Positions 52,982 to 62,200 of a stretch of 64,000 bases of DNA are shown piece after piece. The translations under genes and the position numbers were made by a program. The DNA comes from Prevotella sp. (GTDB taxonomy: Bacteria; Bacteroidota; Bacteroidia; Bacteroidales; Bacteroidaceae): positions 120,051 through 184,050 of the forward strand of contig JAFVGZ010000028.1 of assembly GCA_017478025.1 (NCBI GenBank), in the 5' to 3' direction. Numbering within the stretch: position 1 is the first letter of the stretch; every line of letters starts with the position of its first letter. The notes below the pieces were generated by a model. The model did no database searches and was not told the DNA's origin. It saw nothing but the letters and a program-made list of their open reading frames with translations.

Positions 52982-54442
52982 TTAATCAATATTATTCAAC
53001 TTCCATACCTTCGCCTGTTCCGTAAGACGGTACATCTGTTTGGGGTGATTAGGCTGGTTAGGATATTTTCTTTCTATAGACCCATCACTAAGTGCTGGAT
53101 TTATATAATTATCACGGAAAGTCATTCTATGTTTAATACCACATAGCTCCATCATTTTGCTGACATTTAAATACTCGTCATGCATTAATTGAACCAACTT
53201 TTCTACTTGAACAGAACTTGGACGATAGTTAGACGGTACTTGGACGGTACTTGAACGGTCAAACTCTTTTTCGGATGTCCACTCTGCCATCAATGTTGCC
53301 TTCAGGATGAATGCATCGACATGGAATGATGGGATAGTGCAACCCTTTGTTTCCAGTTCGCTACAGATACGGTCAATACCCTCGCCAAACTCCTTGACAT
53401 ACTTGTATGCCTTTAGGTATTGGGCGATCTTGGGATTACGAGAAAAGTGGGTATGACGTATGTTGTCTGGTCTCACTAGCCCAGGAAAGTCTCCTGGAGT
53501 CTCAAAGACAAGGCGATCGTCGAACATCTTTATCTGTATCTCGGTGCCTTTGATGTTGTAGGCTCTGTGACAGCAACTATTGACAACCATCTCTTGTATG
53601 GCGTACTTTGAGTAGTTGCGATGAGTAACGAAAACACCATGCTCTCCGAGGAATGAGTGTTCACTGACTTGCGTTTCCAAATAGCTGATAGTGCTTCGAA
53701 CCTGCTGAAGTATGGCACCCTCGAATGTCACATCCTTGATAACATTCATGTCTCTGCCCACTTTCTCCTCTTTTCCTTCATAACGGATGAAGCGAGTGCG
53801 GGCACGAGGGAAGAAACGCTGTGGATTCTTGCCAAAGAGAAGGATGCAAGCTGTACTTATCTTCTGCAGCCCATCTGCCTCTATAACGAAATCATTATTC
53901 TCTCGCAGATACTCCATGCCAGACTTCCCATAGCCAATGACACCCATGTAATCATTTACAAGGTCCATGTCTATATCATCGATAGTAGCACCATAAACGT
54001 CCTTGTCTTCGTAATAGCGTTCGCCCTTGTCGTAGAGCAGCTGCATACGTTCGTCAAAGTTGAGTTTCTTGCTCTTGTCGCCAACACGCATGAAACATTC
54101 GTCCGCCTGATTGGTATGAAGTTGTCCGCTTGCAGGAATGTGCATCAGAAGAATGCGATTCTCCATACCACTATAATCCGTACAAGGAAGAAACTCGCAC
54201 CTAACTTTTACAGACGGATTGCAGAAATCAAAAGGGACGCGAAGCAACTCATTGAGCCGTTCCTCGTTTCCATCAATCCCTTCTATTCTGCGAGTCTTAT
54301 CAGAAACGCCAATGGCAAGCACACCACCATCGGCATTAGCCATAGCCACAATGGGTATTGCTAATGCCTTGGGGGCAATCTGAATGCTCTTACAATCGAA
54401 TGTCTGGCATTCTTTGCGAGCCTGTATTTCTTCTATTGTCAT
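52982..54442 (-). CDS. AlbA_2-domain ATP-binding regulator
   Basis: This 486-residue protein starts with an AlbA_2 (Schlafen AlbA-like) domain: FDCKSIQIAPKALAIPIVAM then ANADGGVLAIGVSD. The middle has an HATPase_c_4-type segment (YAIQEMVVNSCCHRAYN, FETPGDFPG, GEGIDRICSELE), and the C-terminus a winged-helix part (YPNQPNHPKQMYRLT). Such proteins are common putative transcriptional regulators or RNA-binding effectors in defence islands. It is 9 bp downstream of the XRE gene and probably shares its promoter. Confidence 0.82.
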   Translation of the reverse strand: MTIEEIQARKECQTFDCKSIQIAPKALAIPIVAMANADGGVLAIGVSDKTRRIEGIDGNEERLNELLRVPFDFCNPSVKVRCEFLPCTDYSGMENRILLMHIPASGQLHTNQADECFMRVGDKSKKLNFDERMQLLYDKGERYYEDKDVYGATIDDIDMDLVNDYMGVIGYGKSGMEYLRENNDFVIEADGLQKISTACILLFGKNPQRFFPRARTRFIRYEGKEEKVGRDMNVIKDVTFEGAILQQVRSTISYLETQVSEHSFLGEHGVFVTHRNYSKYAIQEMVVNSCCHRAYNIKGTEIQIKMFDDRLVFETPGDFPGLVRPDNIRHTHFSRNPKIAQYLKAYKYVKEFGEGIDRICSELETKGCTIPSFHVDAFILKATLMAEWTSEKEFDRSSTVQVPSNYRPSSVQVEKLVQLMHDEYLNVSKMMELCGIKHRMTFRDNYINPALSDGSIERKYPNQPNHPKQMYRLTEQAKVWKLNNID

Positions 54443-54451
54443 CGTTTAGGC

Positions 54452-54667
54452 TTATTTCTCTTGATTGAATTCTTCCTGTCTCACCAACTCCTGCACAGGC
54501 ACTTCAAGCGCATTTGCTATTGCAATGAGGGCTTCAAGGCTGGGTTGGGTGGTGTTGGTGACCCACTTGGAAATAGTTGCCTGATCCTTACCAAGCTTAT
54601 CCGCCAACCACTTGTTGTTCAGGTCGTGTTCTGCTAGAACGATTCTTATACGATTTAATTTTGCCAT
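54452..54667 (-). CDS. XRE-family helix-turn-helix regulator
   Basis: This 71-residue protein is nearly all HTH: NRIRIVLAEHDLNNKWLADK then DQATISKWVTNTTQPSLEAL. The size suits a control (C-protein-like) regulator of a restriction system. It is the first gene of the island operon. Autoregulation of the promoter at 54691 is plausible. Confidence 0.9.
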   Translation of the reverse strand: MAKLNRIRIVLAEHDLNNKWLADKLGKDQATISKWVTNTTQPSLEALIAIANALEVPVQELVRQEEFNQEK

Positions 54668-54690
54668 GATAGATTTCTCTTGTTTGAGGG

Positions 54691-54698
54691 CAAAGATA
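54691..54698 (-). promoter_or_regulatory. -7 box (TATCTTTG) of the defence operon
   Basis: On the minus strand this reads TATCTTTG, 24 bp before the XRE start codon. With short gaps or overlaps all the way to the NUDIX gene, it could drive the whole ten-gene block. Confidence 0.65.
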
Positions 54699-55316
54699 CA
54701 AAAATTTATTCATAATTCAGCAGAATACACTTAATTTTTATTGTTTGTAGTGAAAATTTGATGATTTTATCAAGTATTTGGCTCGTTACTTGCACAAACA
54801 GTCATTTGACAACGTAATCACATTCCTCTTCGAGCATAATTTAATTTGCTGGCAACTTGCTTAAGCAATCAAAATGCGGATGCAAATTTAGCTAATATAC
54901 TGATAATCAGCGAAAATTAAAATCAAGTTTAATTTGCTGGTAATTTGCCAGAGACTGAGATAATAGAACTTTTTTACAGGCATTCCTGAATAAGAAAGTG
55001 CCAATAGTGGCAGATATTTAATGCGACCAAGACAAGCCTCACGACTAAAAGTTGCCAGTATTGGCATATTTTAGTAATGACAGGGGGCATTTCTGCAATC
55101 TATACCCAACCTAAATCCAAAAAATGTGGCAAGTTTGTGATTTTTTCTGTGTTTTCTTTTGGTTGTTTGGGGAGAAATTCATACCCTTGCAGCGATTTTG
55201 TAACATGTTGATTATCAATGGTTATTTCCGTTTTGCGACATGTGTGCAACATCCGGTGCTAACGCATTGATAGTCAGTTAGAGTCGTTTTCGAGGAGGTG
55301 AAGTAAAGACTGACTC
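54699..55316. other. AT-rich gene-free stretch
   Basis: No plausible gene is seen. It contains twice-repeated AATTTGCTGG near 54841 and 54943, and palindromic TGCCAATAGTGGCA (about 54999-55012) and TTGCCAGTATTGGCA (about 55052-55066). These could be operator-like sites. Confidence 0.45.
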
Positions 55317-56221
55317 GTATTGATTATAATAACTCGACTTTCTCAAGTAGTCAGTAGTTCTTGCTCTGCAAGCGTCCCAAAGAGCCGAGCGAGAAGACAT
55401 TACTATTAGCAGTCAGACAGTCTAAGACATTTGTCCTCTATCTCCATTTATCTCCCTCCTACTCCTTAGCAAGCAAAAAATTCGAAACTTTAAGAAATCA
55501 CCTTCACCTTCACTAAATGCTCGTAACATCATATGGAACAAAGGTTTAGAAAGGTGAAGGTGAGAAAGTTCACATTCACTTCACCTTCACTGCCTTCATA
55601 ACCAAAACAACTTATTTTGGTCTCTAAAAGAGCCTCTATTACATGGTGATAGCATAGCATTCACGCCTCAAAACAACTTGTTTTGTTTTTCCTACTTCGC
55701 AAAAAAGTGAAGGTCAAGTGAAGGTGCCTTAGTCCACCTTCACACGTGATATTCACTGTAAGACAATGAGTTACGTGTAAAAAGTGAAGGTGAAGGTAGA
55801 TTTCTAAAATTTGGAAATTCTACGACAATTTGGGTGATGTAACGGCCTACGCTCGGCCCTAAGGGACGCTTGCGTAGAGCATCGGAGCAAGAAAGGCCAG
55901 AAACTTATAGCCTAGGGCGCCGCCCTGGGGATATGAAGACATACATTAAACACGCTCTTATGCCAAGGGACAAGGTCACTGGCATCAGAAATCAATAATG
56001 GTGTAATTCTTCATATTCCCAATTAATTATTCAACTTTCGCAAGCTTTGCTTGCAAAGGAGTAGGAAGGAGATAGAAGGAGTAGGAGGGAGAGAGAGGAC
56101 ATATGGTTTTATGTGTTTATAGGCGCAAATGGATATAAGTATTGTCTTCTATCTACCTCTATCTCCTCATACTCCTTCTATCTACTGAGCAAGCTGAGCG
56201 AAACTTGAGTTATAATAAAAT
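55317..56221. repeat. Gene-free composite element with inverted pyrimidine repeats
   Basis: TGTCCTC..CTCC-type sequence at 55431-55474 returns inverted at 56050-56103 (CAAAGGAGTAGGAAGGAGATA..GAGGACA) and in direct form at 56150-56195. End-like sequences ATAATAACTCGACTTTCTCA (near 55327) and AAACTTGAGTTATAATAAAA (56201-56220) are partly inverted copies. The centre (55500-55797) has at least six GTGAAGGTG/CACCTTCAC units. No open frame is convincing. Confidence 0.6.
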
Positions 56222-56252
56222 ATCCCGCATAACTTAAGTGGTTATGCGGGAT
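56222..56252 (-). terminator. Hairpin after the AraC gene
   Basis: On the minus strand ATCCCGCATAAC pairs with GTTATGCGGGAT around a 7-nt loop and is followed by ATTTTATT. It lies about 130 bp past the AraC stop. Confidence 0.8.
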
Positions 56253-56383
56253 TTATGTCTCTGGGGGGATGTTTTTTGTAATATGAGGTGTGAGCGGTTT
56301 CACTCTATCCTTGCAGGTTAAGGAGTGTTACTCCCTATATATATGGCAAGGAAGTTTCGGTTGTGATATATGAGCAGGGAGAT

Positions 56384-57298
56384 TTACTGTCGGTACCTCC
56401 TTCTGTAGGCTTGGGGGGAGCAGCCTGCTGTGCGAGTGAAGAGGCGGGAGAAGTAGTAGGGGTCGTCGATGCCGACCTTGTAGCACAGCTGGTTGATTTG
56501 GATGTCGGTGGATTCGAGCATCCTCGTGGCTTCCTGTATCTTTAGTTGGTTGAAGTAGTTGAGCGGGCTCTGACCGGTCTTTTTGCGAAAGATGTTTGAG
56601 AAGTGGGACACGGAATAGCCTACGTAGCTCGCCATATCGCTGAGTGACAGATGTTGGCCTATGTTCTCGTTGAGGAAATGTATGGCTGCTTCCACGATGG
56701 CGTCCTCGTCTGCAGCCTTGGTCTCGTGGGGCTCTGCCTGCCTGTACTGCGACAGATAGCGCATCGAGGCGAGGTAATAATGCAGCAGGGAGGACACAAA
56801 CCGCAGGGCGTCGATGCTGTTGTCACGGCTCAGCGTGGTGAAGATTTCCTCAAAGATACTGTTGCGATGATATATGCGCGACTGCATGTTGGGCATCACC
56901 CGCTGCGGCTCCTGCGCTCCCTTGGCATACACGGCAGCATGCTCCCCCTGAAAGTGCACCCAATAGACCGTCCAGGGATTGTCCTCATTACAGCCGTATG
57001 CATGCGGCATCTCAGCCGGCAGTATGAAGTATTCGTTGGCGCTGACCTGATACTCCTTGGCAGAGGCAGAGCCCTTCTCGCCCACACGGTACCATCCGCT
57101 GCCGCTGACACAATAGATGAGCACATACTCATCAATGGGCTCCGTGCGCTCCCTGTAGTGATACAGGGCAGAGGGATAGAAGCCAATGTCGGTCACGTAG
57201 AGGCTTGATGCCAAGGGGTCACGGGCCTCTAACTCCACTATCTCGGGGCGCAGCACGATAGACCGCTCACCCATAAAACCGTCTTTTCGCTTTTTCAT
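56384..57298 (-). CDS. AraC-family sugar-responsive regulator
   Basis: This protein of about 304 residues has an N-terminal cupin ligand-binding domain (YVLIYCVSGSGWYRVGEKG, YFILPAEMPHAYG) and a C-terminal double HTH (LSLSDMASYVGYSVSHFSNI, then IQINQLCYKVGIDDPYYFSR and FTRTAGCSPQAYRRRYRQ). The ATG at 57298 (MKKRKDGFMGERS) is chosen because the longer frame would cross the divergent promoter. It probably controls the transporter and glycosidase operon next to it in response to a sugar. Confidence 0.9.
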   Translation of the reverse strand: MKKRKDGFMGERSIVLRPEIVELEARDPLASSLYVTDIGFYPSALYHYRERTEPIDEYVLIYCVSGSGWYRVGEKGSASAKEYQVSANEYFILPAEMPHAYGCNEDNPWTVYWVHFQGEHAAVYAKGAQEPQRVMPNMQSRIYHRNSIFEEIFTTLSRDNSIDALRFVSSLLHYYLASMRYLSQYRQAEPHETKAADEDAIVEAAIHFLNENIGQHLSLSDMASYVGYSVSHFSNIFRKKTGQSPLNYFNQLKIQEATRMLESTDIQINQLCYKVGIDDPYYFSRLFTRTAGCSPQAYRRRYRQ

Positions 57299-57346
57299 AC
57301 AACTATAAAACGTAAGATAGTCCATTTTATTGCAGGGAATAATGCA

Positions 57347-57377
57347 TTTGTCGGCTGAAAGAAATACCGTAACTTTG
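57347..57377 (+). promoter_or_regulatory. Bacteroidetes promoter of the sugar operon
   Basis: TTTG (57347-57350) and TAACTTTG (57370-57377) are 19 bp apart, 32 bp before the transporter start. The 110-bp space shared with the AraC gene is where its operator is expected. Confidence 0.75.
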
Positions 57378-57408
57378 CACACTGGAATAATCATGCTCAA
57401 CTAACTAT

Positions 57409-58782
57409 ATGGACACCTACAACAAAGATTTGGATTCCATCCGACCTTTTCTTGCCAAGGCAGAGTCGAAGCAAGCTCCACTCTGCTCTTCTGGCTTTAC
57501 TAAGACATTCCTCTATTTCATCTGCGCCGTGTCGGCTATGGGCGGCCTGCTCTTTGGCTATGACTGGGTGGTGATAGGCGGCGCAAAGCCGTTCTATGAA
57601 CTGTATTTCGGTATAACTGACAGCCCTCTGCTGCAGGGTGTCGCTATGACAACTGCCCTGGTGGGCTGTCTTGCCGGTGCTATGGTTGCCGGCGCATTGG
57701 CAGATCGCTATGGTCGCAAGCCGCTGCTGATGCTCTCGGCGGTGCTGTTCACGGTGAGTGCTGTGGCTACGGGATTGTTTGATGACTTCACCTTATTTAA
57801 TACAGCACGCTTCATTGGCGGCGTAGGCATCGGCGTTGCCTCGGCACTTGCTCCGATGTACATCGCAGAGGTCAGTCCTGCCGAGATACGCGGGCGCATG
57901 GTCTCGCTCAATCAGATGACCATAGTGCTGGGTATTCTGTCGGCCCAGATTGTCAATATGCTGTTGGCACGTGACACATCGGTGGCAGAAAACATGGCGT
58001 GGAACACGGAGTGGGGCTGGCGCTGGATGTTCTGGGCTGAGACATTGCCTGCGGGGCTGTTCCTCGTGATGAGCTTTTTCATCCCAGAGTCACCGGTATA
58101 TCTCAGGTTGAAGTCAACGATGCAACAGCTGCAAACGCCCAAGGAAGCCGGACTAAGGGAGCTGATGCAGCCTAAATACCGTCATGTCTTGCTGCTTGGC
58201 CTGATAATCGCTGTGTTCCAACAGTGGTGCGGCACAAACGTCATCTTCAACTATGCCCAGGAGATATTCGTGGGTGCAGGCTTTGACGTCGATGGTATGT
58301 TCATCAATATCGTCATCACGGGCATTGCCAACGTGCTCTTCACGTTCGTAGCTCTCTACACCATAGAGAAGTGGGGCCGGCGTACGCTCATCCTCTTGGG
58401 TGCCGGAGCCCTGTTCATGATATACTTCATCCTCGGCACCTGTTACTTCATGGGCATCACGGGCACTATGATGGTAGTGCTGGTAGTGGCAGCCATCTCT
58501 GTCTATGCCATGACGCTGGGGCCTGTCACGTGGACCCTGCTGGCAGAAATCTTCCCCAACCGTGTGCGTGGCATCGCTATGGCCACCTGCACCTTTGCCC
58601 TGTGGGTGGGCTGCTGCACGCTCACCTTCTCGTTCCCCTCCATGAACGCAGCGCTTGGCTCAAGCGGCTCCTTCTGGATTTATTCTGCCATCTGCCTGTG
58701 CGCATACATCTATCTGTTCCGCAACTGCCCAGAGACCAAAGGCAAGAGCCTGGAGGAACTGGAGGCTTTAATTAATAATTGA
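57409..58782 (+). CDS. MFS sugar:proton symporter (SP family)
   Basis: This 457-residue protein has 12 predicted helices. The SP-family signatures GGLLFGYDWVVIGGAKPF, ADRYGRKPLLM, PMYIAEVSPAEIRGRMVSLN, FQQWCGTN, EKWGRRTLIL, GPVTWTLLAEIFPNRVRG and PETKGKSLEELE are all present. It resembles XylE/GalP-type importers of monosaccharides in the inner membrane. Downstream genes suggest galactose or a galactoside-derived sugar. Confidence 0.93.
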   Translation: MDTYNKDLDSIRPFLAKAESKQAPLCSSGFTKTFLYFICAVSAMGGLLFGYDWVVIGGAKPFYELYFGITDSPLLQGVAMTTALVGCLAGAMVAGALADRYGRKPLLMLSAVLFTVSAVATGLFDDFTLFNTARFIGGVGIGVASALAPMYIAEVSPAEIRGRMVSLNQMTIVLGILSAQIVNMLLARDTSVAENMAWNTEWGWRWMFWAETLPAGLFLVMSFFIPESPVYLRLKSTMQQLQTPKEAGLRELMQPKYRHVLLLGLIIAVFQQWCGTNVIFNYAQEIFVGAGFDVDGMFINIVITGIANVLFTFVALYTIEKWGRRTLILLGAGALFMIYFILGTCYFMGITGTMMVVLVVAAISVYAMTLGPVTWTLLAEIFPNRVRGIAMATCTFALWVGCCTLTFSFPSMNAALGSSGSFWIYSAICLCAYIYLFRNCPETKGKSLEELEALINN

Positions 58783-58819
58783 CAGTAAAAAATACAATAT
58801 AGATACAGTAAAAAGAGAA

Positions 58820-61800
58820 ATGGTAAAAGTCTGGCGAGAAGTTGTTACTATCCCTACATACGAGGTAGGGAAGCCTGAGAAGAGTCCGATGTTCCTGGAG
58901 AAGCGTGTGTATCAGGGCTCAAGCGGTGTGGTATATCCTTATCCGGTCATAGAGTCGATGGCCAATGAGCCTACGCCTCATGAGTGGAATGTGGTGTTTT
59001 TGGAGAATGAGTATATCAAGGTGATGATCATGCCTGAGCTTGGTGGGCGCATACAGATGGCCTATGACAAGATACGTGAGCGTCACTTTGTGTATTACAA
59101 CCACGTCATCAAGCCCGCCCTGGTGGGTCTGGCGGGGCCGTGGATCAGCGGCGGCATAGAGTTCAACTGGCCCCAGCATCACCGCCCTACGACCTATATG
59201 CCGGCTGACACGTGTTTTGAGGAGAACGCAGACGGCTCCGTGACGGTGTGGGTGAGCGAGATGGAGAAGATGTTCCACCAAAAGGGTATGGCCGGCTTCA
59301 CGCTGCGCCCCGGTTGTGCGTATATAGAAATAAAAGGTGTGCTCTACAACCGTACGGACATGCCGCAGACCTTCCTGTGGTGGGCCAATCCTGCTGTGGA
59401 GGTCAACGACCAGTACCAGAGCGTGTTCCCGCCAGACATCAATGCCGTCTTTGACCACGGAAAGCGCGCAGTGAGCAGCTTCCCCATCGCCACGGGGACC
59501 TATTACAAGATGGACTACTCTGCCGGTGTTGACATATCAAACTACAAGAACATAAAGGTGCCCACCAGCTATATGGGCGTGAACTCGCGCTTCAACTTTG
59601 AGGGCGGTTATGAGAACGACACCCAGGCGGGTATGCTCCACGTTGCCAGCCACCATTTCTCGCCCGGCAAGAAACAGTGGACCTGGGGCAACGGGGACTT
59701 CGGGCAGGCCTGGGACCGCAACCTTACTGACCCCGCCAGCCCGGAGGAGGCAAGGCAGTGGCACATCGACCGTGAGGGATTCCGCCCCTACATAGAGCTG
59801 ATGGCAGGCGTATATACCGAGAACCAGCCCGACTTCACGTGGCTCATGCCTTACGAGGAAAAGCATTTCGTGCAGTACTTCATGCCCTATCGTGAGCTGG
59901 GTGTGGTCAAAGAGGCCTCAAAGGACCTGATGATGAACATCACCCCCTGCCCCTCTCCCGAGGGAGAAGGTAGCAGTCAGACGGTGTGCTTCAAGATTTT
60001 TGCTACCTCAAAGCAGGAAGTGCGCATAGAACTGAAGAGTGACAGCGGTGATGTATATTATAATAAGGTGGTGACGGTATGCCCGGAAGAGGTGCTGACA
60101 GAGACGGTTGACGTGAAGGGCACGTCGTTCAATGAGCTGAACCTCCGCATCTTCAAGACGCTCTACGGCCTAGAACGCCCCGTCATGCAATGGCATGCAG
60201 AGAGCGACGAGATACGCCCTATACCTGACAGCGCTGAGGCCGCCCTGCTGCCAGAGCAGATAAAGACCAATGAGCAGCTCTATCTCACCGGCCTGCATCT
60301 GGAGCAGTACCGTCATGCCACGTGGAATCCCGTTGACTACTACGAGGAAGCCCTGCGCCGTGACCCCAACGACATCCGTTGCCTCAACCAGCTCGGCCTG
60401 TGGTATGTCCGTAGGGGGCGCTTCAGTAAGGCAGAGGAGTATCTGCGCAAGGCTGTGAAACTGTCGCAGAAGCGTAACCCCAACCCATACGACAGCGAGC
60501 CAATCTACAACCTGGCTCTCGCGCTGAAGTATCAGGGCCGGTATGACGAGGCCTACGAACTGTTCTGGAAAGCCACATGGAGCAAGGCTCAGGCAGATGC
60601 GGGCTACTTCGAGGCAGCCAAAATCTCCGTAAGGCAGGGTAGGCTGGACGATGCCTTGGACGAGCTGGACCGATGCCTCATCTTCGGGGCGCACAATCAG
60701 AAAGCATTGGCGCTGAAGGCTGCCGTGTTGCGGCTCATGGGGCGCAAGGACTGTGTGGAGAAACTCTGCAGGGAGGCTTTGGCGCTTGACCCGTTCAACT
60801 ACGGCTGCAGATATGAGCTCTATCTGGCCAGTGGCAGGCAGGAGGTGCTCCGTGAGATGACCAATATGCTGCAGGGATTGGCAAAGAATTATGACGAGGT
60901 GGCTCTAGACTACTGTGCCGCAGGCCTTGACGATGAGGCGCAGGCGATATGGCAACTGGCAGAAGAGCAGGGCGCCGTGAGCCCCATGACCTATTACTAT
61001 CAGGGCCAGTGGGAGAGGGCAGAGACGGCTTGCCCTGACTACTGCTTCCCCAATCGCAATGAGGATGTGATAGCGCTGGAGGCCGCAAAGCGCGAGAATC
61101 CGCAGGGGGCAAAGGCTCCTTACTACCTGGGCTGCCTCTATTATGCAGCGCGTCAGTATGACTTGGCTGTTGAGAACTGGGAACTGTCAGCGCGTCTCGA
61201 CCCTCAATACCCCATTGTTTGGCGCAATCTGGCGTTGGCTCGCTTCAATAAGAACCTCCCCCCAACAACCTCAGAAGAGAGGGGGAGACTCGCGATTGAA
61301 TATATGGAGAAAGCGTTTGCGCTTGATACAAGCGATGCACGCACGTTGATGGAGCTGGATCAGCTGTACAAGCGATTGCAGAAACCTCATCAGTTCCGCC
61401 TTGATAACCTTCAGAAATATCCGGAGCTAATCAGCCAGCGTGATGACCTTGTGCTGGAGGAGATAACATTGCTCAATCAAGTGGGGCGCTATCAGGAGGC
61501 ACTCACCAAGCTCGACGCTCATCTGTTCCATCCCTGGGAGGGCGGCGAAGGCAAGGTATCAGGGCAGTATCAGATAGCCCGCGTGGAGTTAGCAAAGATT
61601 GCCATAAAAGATAACGATGCAGACAAGGCTGTCACCCTGCTGGAACAGTGCCTGGAGTACCCGCACCATCTGGGCGAAGGCAAGCTGTATGGAGCCCAGG
61701 AGAACGACTTCTACTATTTCCTCGGCGTGGCCTATGAACTGAAAGCAGAAGCAAATTCTTCACTCTTCACTCTTCACTCTTCACTAAAAGCCAAGGCTCG

Positions 61801-62200
61801 CCAGTGCTGGGAAGAGGCTACGAAAGGCCCTCAGGAACCCGCCGCCGCGATGTATTATAATGATGCCAAGCCCGACAAGATATTCTATCAGGGTCTGGCG
61901 CTGCGCAAACTGGGGCGTGACGGTGAGGCCAACGGACGCTTCTACAAGCTTGTGAACTATGGCAAGCAGCATTTCTTTGAGCATATCATCATGGACTACT
62001 TCGCTGTTTCGCTCCCCGACCTGCTCATCTGGGAGGACTCCCTGGACGCAAAGAACCGCATACATTGCCTCTATATGCTTGCATTGGGCTACTTCGGATT
62101 GGGCGACAAGGAGCGTGCACAGCGTTATCTGTCAGAAGTAAGCAAGCTGGATATCAACCACCAAGGCATTCAGGCCTTTCAAACACTTATAGCACAATGA
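58820..62200 (+). CDS. DUF5107 domain protein with TPR repeats
   Basis: This 1126-residue protein starts with a galactose-mutarotase-like DUF5107 domain (about 30-370; EYIKVMIMPELGGRIQMAYDK, GGIEFNWPQHHRP, FLWWANPAVEV). Residues about 490-1125 contain many TPR units (LGLWYVRRGRFSKAEEYLRKA, YNLALALKYQGRYDEAYELF). There is no signal peptide, so it is probably cytoplasmic. It likely handles a sugar produced by the GH35 enzyme; catalysis is not shown. Three dispersed repeats lie in frame: TPCPSPEGEG near 374, NLPPTTSEERGR near 814 and NSSLFTLHSSL near 979. GH35 overlaps its stop by ATGA. Confidence 0.85.
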   Translation: MVKVWREVVTIPTYEVGKPEKSPMFLEKRVYQGSSGVVYPYPVIESMANEPTPHEWNVVFLENEYIKVMIMPELGGRIQMAYDKIRERHFVYYNHVIKPALVGLAGPWISGGIEFNWPQHHRPTTYMPADTCFEENADGSVTVWVSEMEKMFHQKGMAGFTLRPGCAYIEIKGVLYNRTDMPQTFLWWANPAVEVNDQYQSVFPPDINAVFDHGKRAVSSFPIATGTYYKMDYSAGVDISNYKNIKVPTSYMGVNSRFNFEGGYENDTQAGMLHVASHHFSPGKKQWTWGNGDFGQAWDRNLTDPASPEEARQWHIDREGFRPYIELMAGVYTENQPDFTWLMPYEEKHFVQYFMPYRELGVVKEASKDLMMNITPCPSPEGEGSSQTVCFKIFATSKQEVRIELKSDSGDVYYNKVVTVCPEEVLTETVDVKGTSFNELNLRIFKTLYGLERPVMQWHAESDEIRPIPDSAEAALLPEQIKTNEQLYLTGLHLEQYRHATWNPVDYYEEALRRDPNDIRCLNQLGLWYVRRGRFSKAEEYLRKAVKLSQKRNPNPYDSEPIYNLALALKYQGRYDEAYELFWKATWSKAQADAGYFEAAKISVRQGRLDDALDELDRCLIFGAHNQKALALKAAVLRLMGRKDCVEKLCREALALDPFNYGCRYELYLASGRQEVLREMTNMLQGLAKNYDEVALDYCAAGLDDEAQAIWQLAEEQGAVSPMTYYYQGQWERAETACPDYCFPNRNEDVIALEAAKRENPQGAKAPYYLGCLYYAARQYDLAVENWELSARLDPQYPIVWRNLALARFNKNLPPTTSEERGRLAIEYMEKAFALDTSDARTLMELDQLYKRLQKPHQFRLDNLQKYPELISQRDDLVLEEITLLNQVGRYQEALTKLDAHLFHPWEGGEGKVSGQYQIARVELAKIAIKDNDADKAVTLLEQCLEYPHHLGEGKLYGAQENDFYYFLGVAYELKAEANSSLFTLHSSLKAKARQCWEEATKGPQEPAAAMYYNDAKPDKIFYQGLALRKLGRDGEANGRFYKLVNYGKQHFFEHIIMDYFAVSLPDLLIWEDSLDAKNRIHCLYMLALGYFGLGDKERAQRYLSEVSKLDINHQGIQAFQTLIAQ
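59941..59973. repeat. Palindromic element inside the DUF5107 gene
   Basis: CACCCCCTGCCCCTCTCCCG and the following AGGGAGAAGG form a palindrome of the dispersed GC-rich family, read as TPCPSPEGEG at the edge between the mutarotase-like and next domain. Confidence 0.75.
61254..61287. repeat. Degenerate palindromic element inside the DUF5107 gene
   Basis: ACCTCCCCCCAACAACCTCA followed by GAAGAGAGGGGGAG has complementary ends CTCCCCC/GGGGGAG. It is read as NLPPTTSEERGR, which interrupts the TPR pattern. Confidence 0.6.
61755..61786. repeat. TTCACTC run inside the DUF5107 gene
   Basis: ATTCTTCACTCTTCACTC and two further copies of TTCACT are read in frame as NSSLFTLHSSL between TPR helices. The same run occurs in GH35 (63974 to the window end) and, reversed, between genes at 29160-29215. 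Confidence 0.85.

Noticed and set aside
57299-57400. Upstream extension of the AraC regulator
   Set aside because: It would cover the divergent promoter of the transporter, and the cupin domain does not need it.
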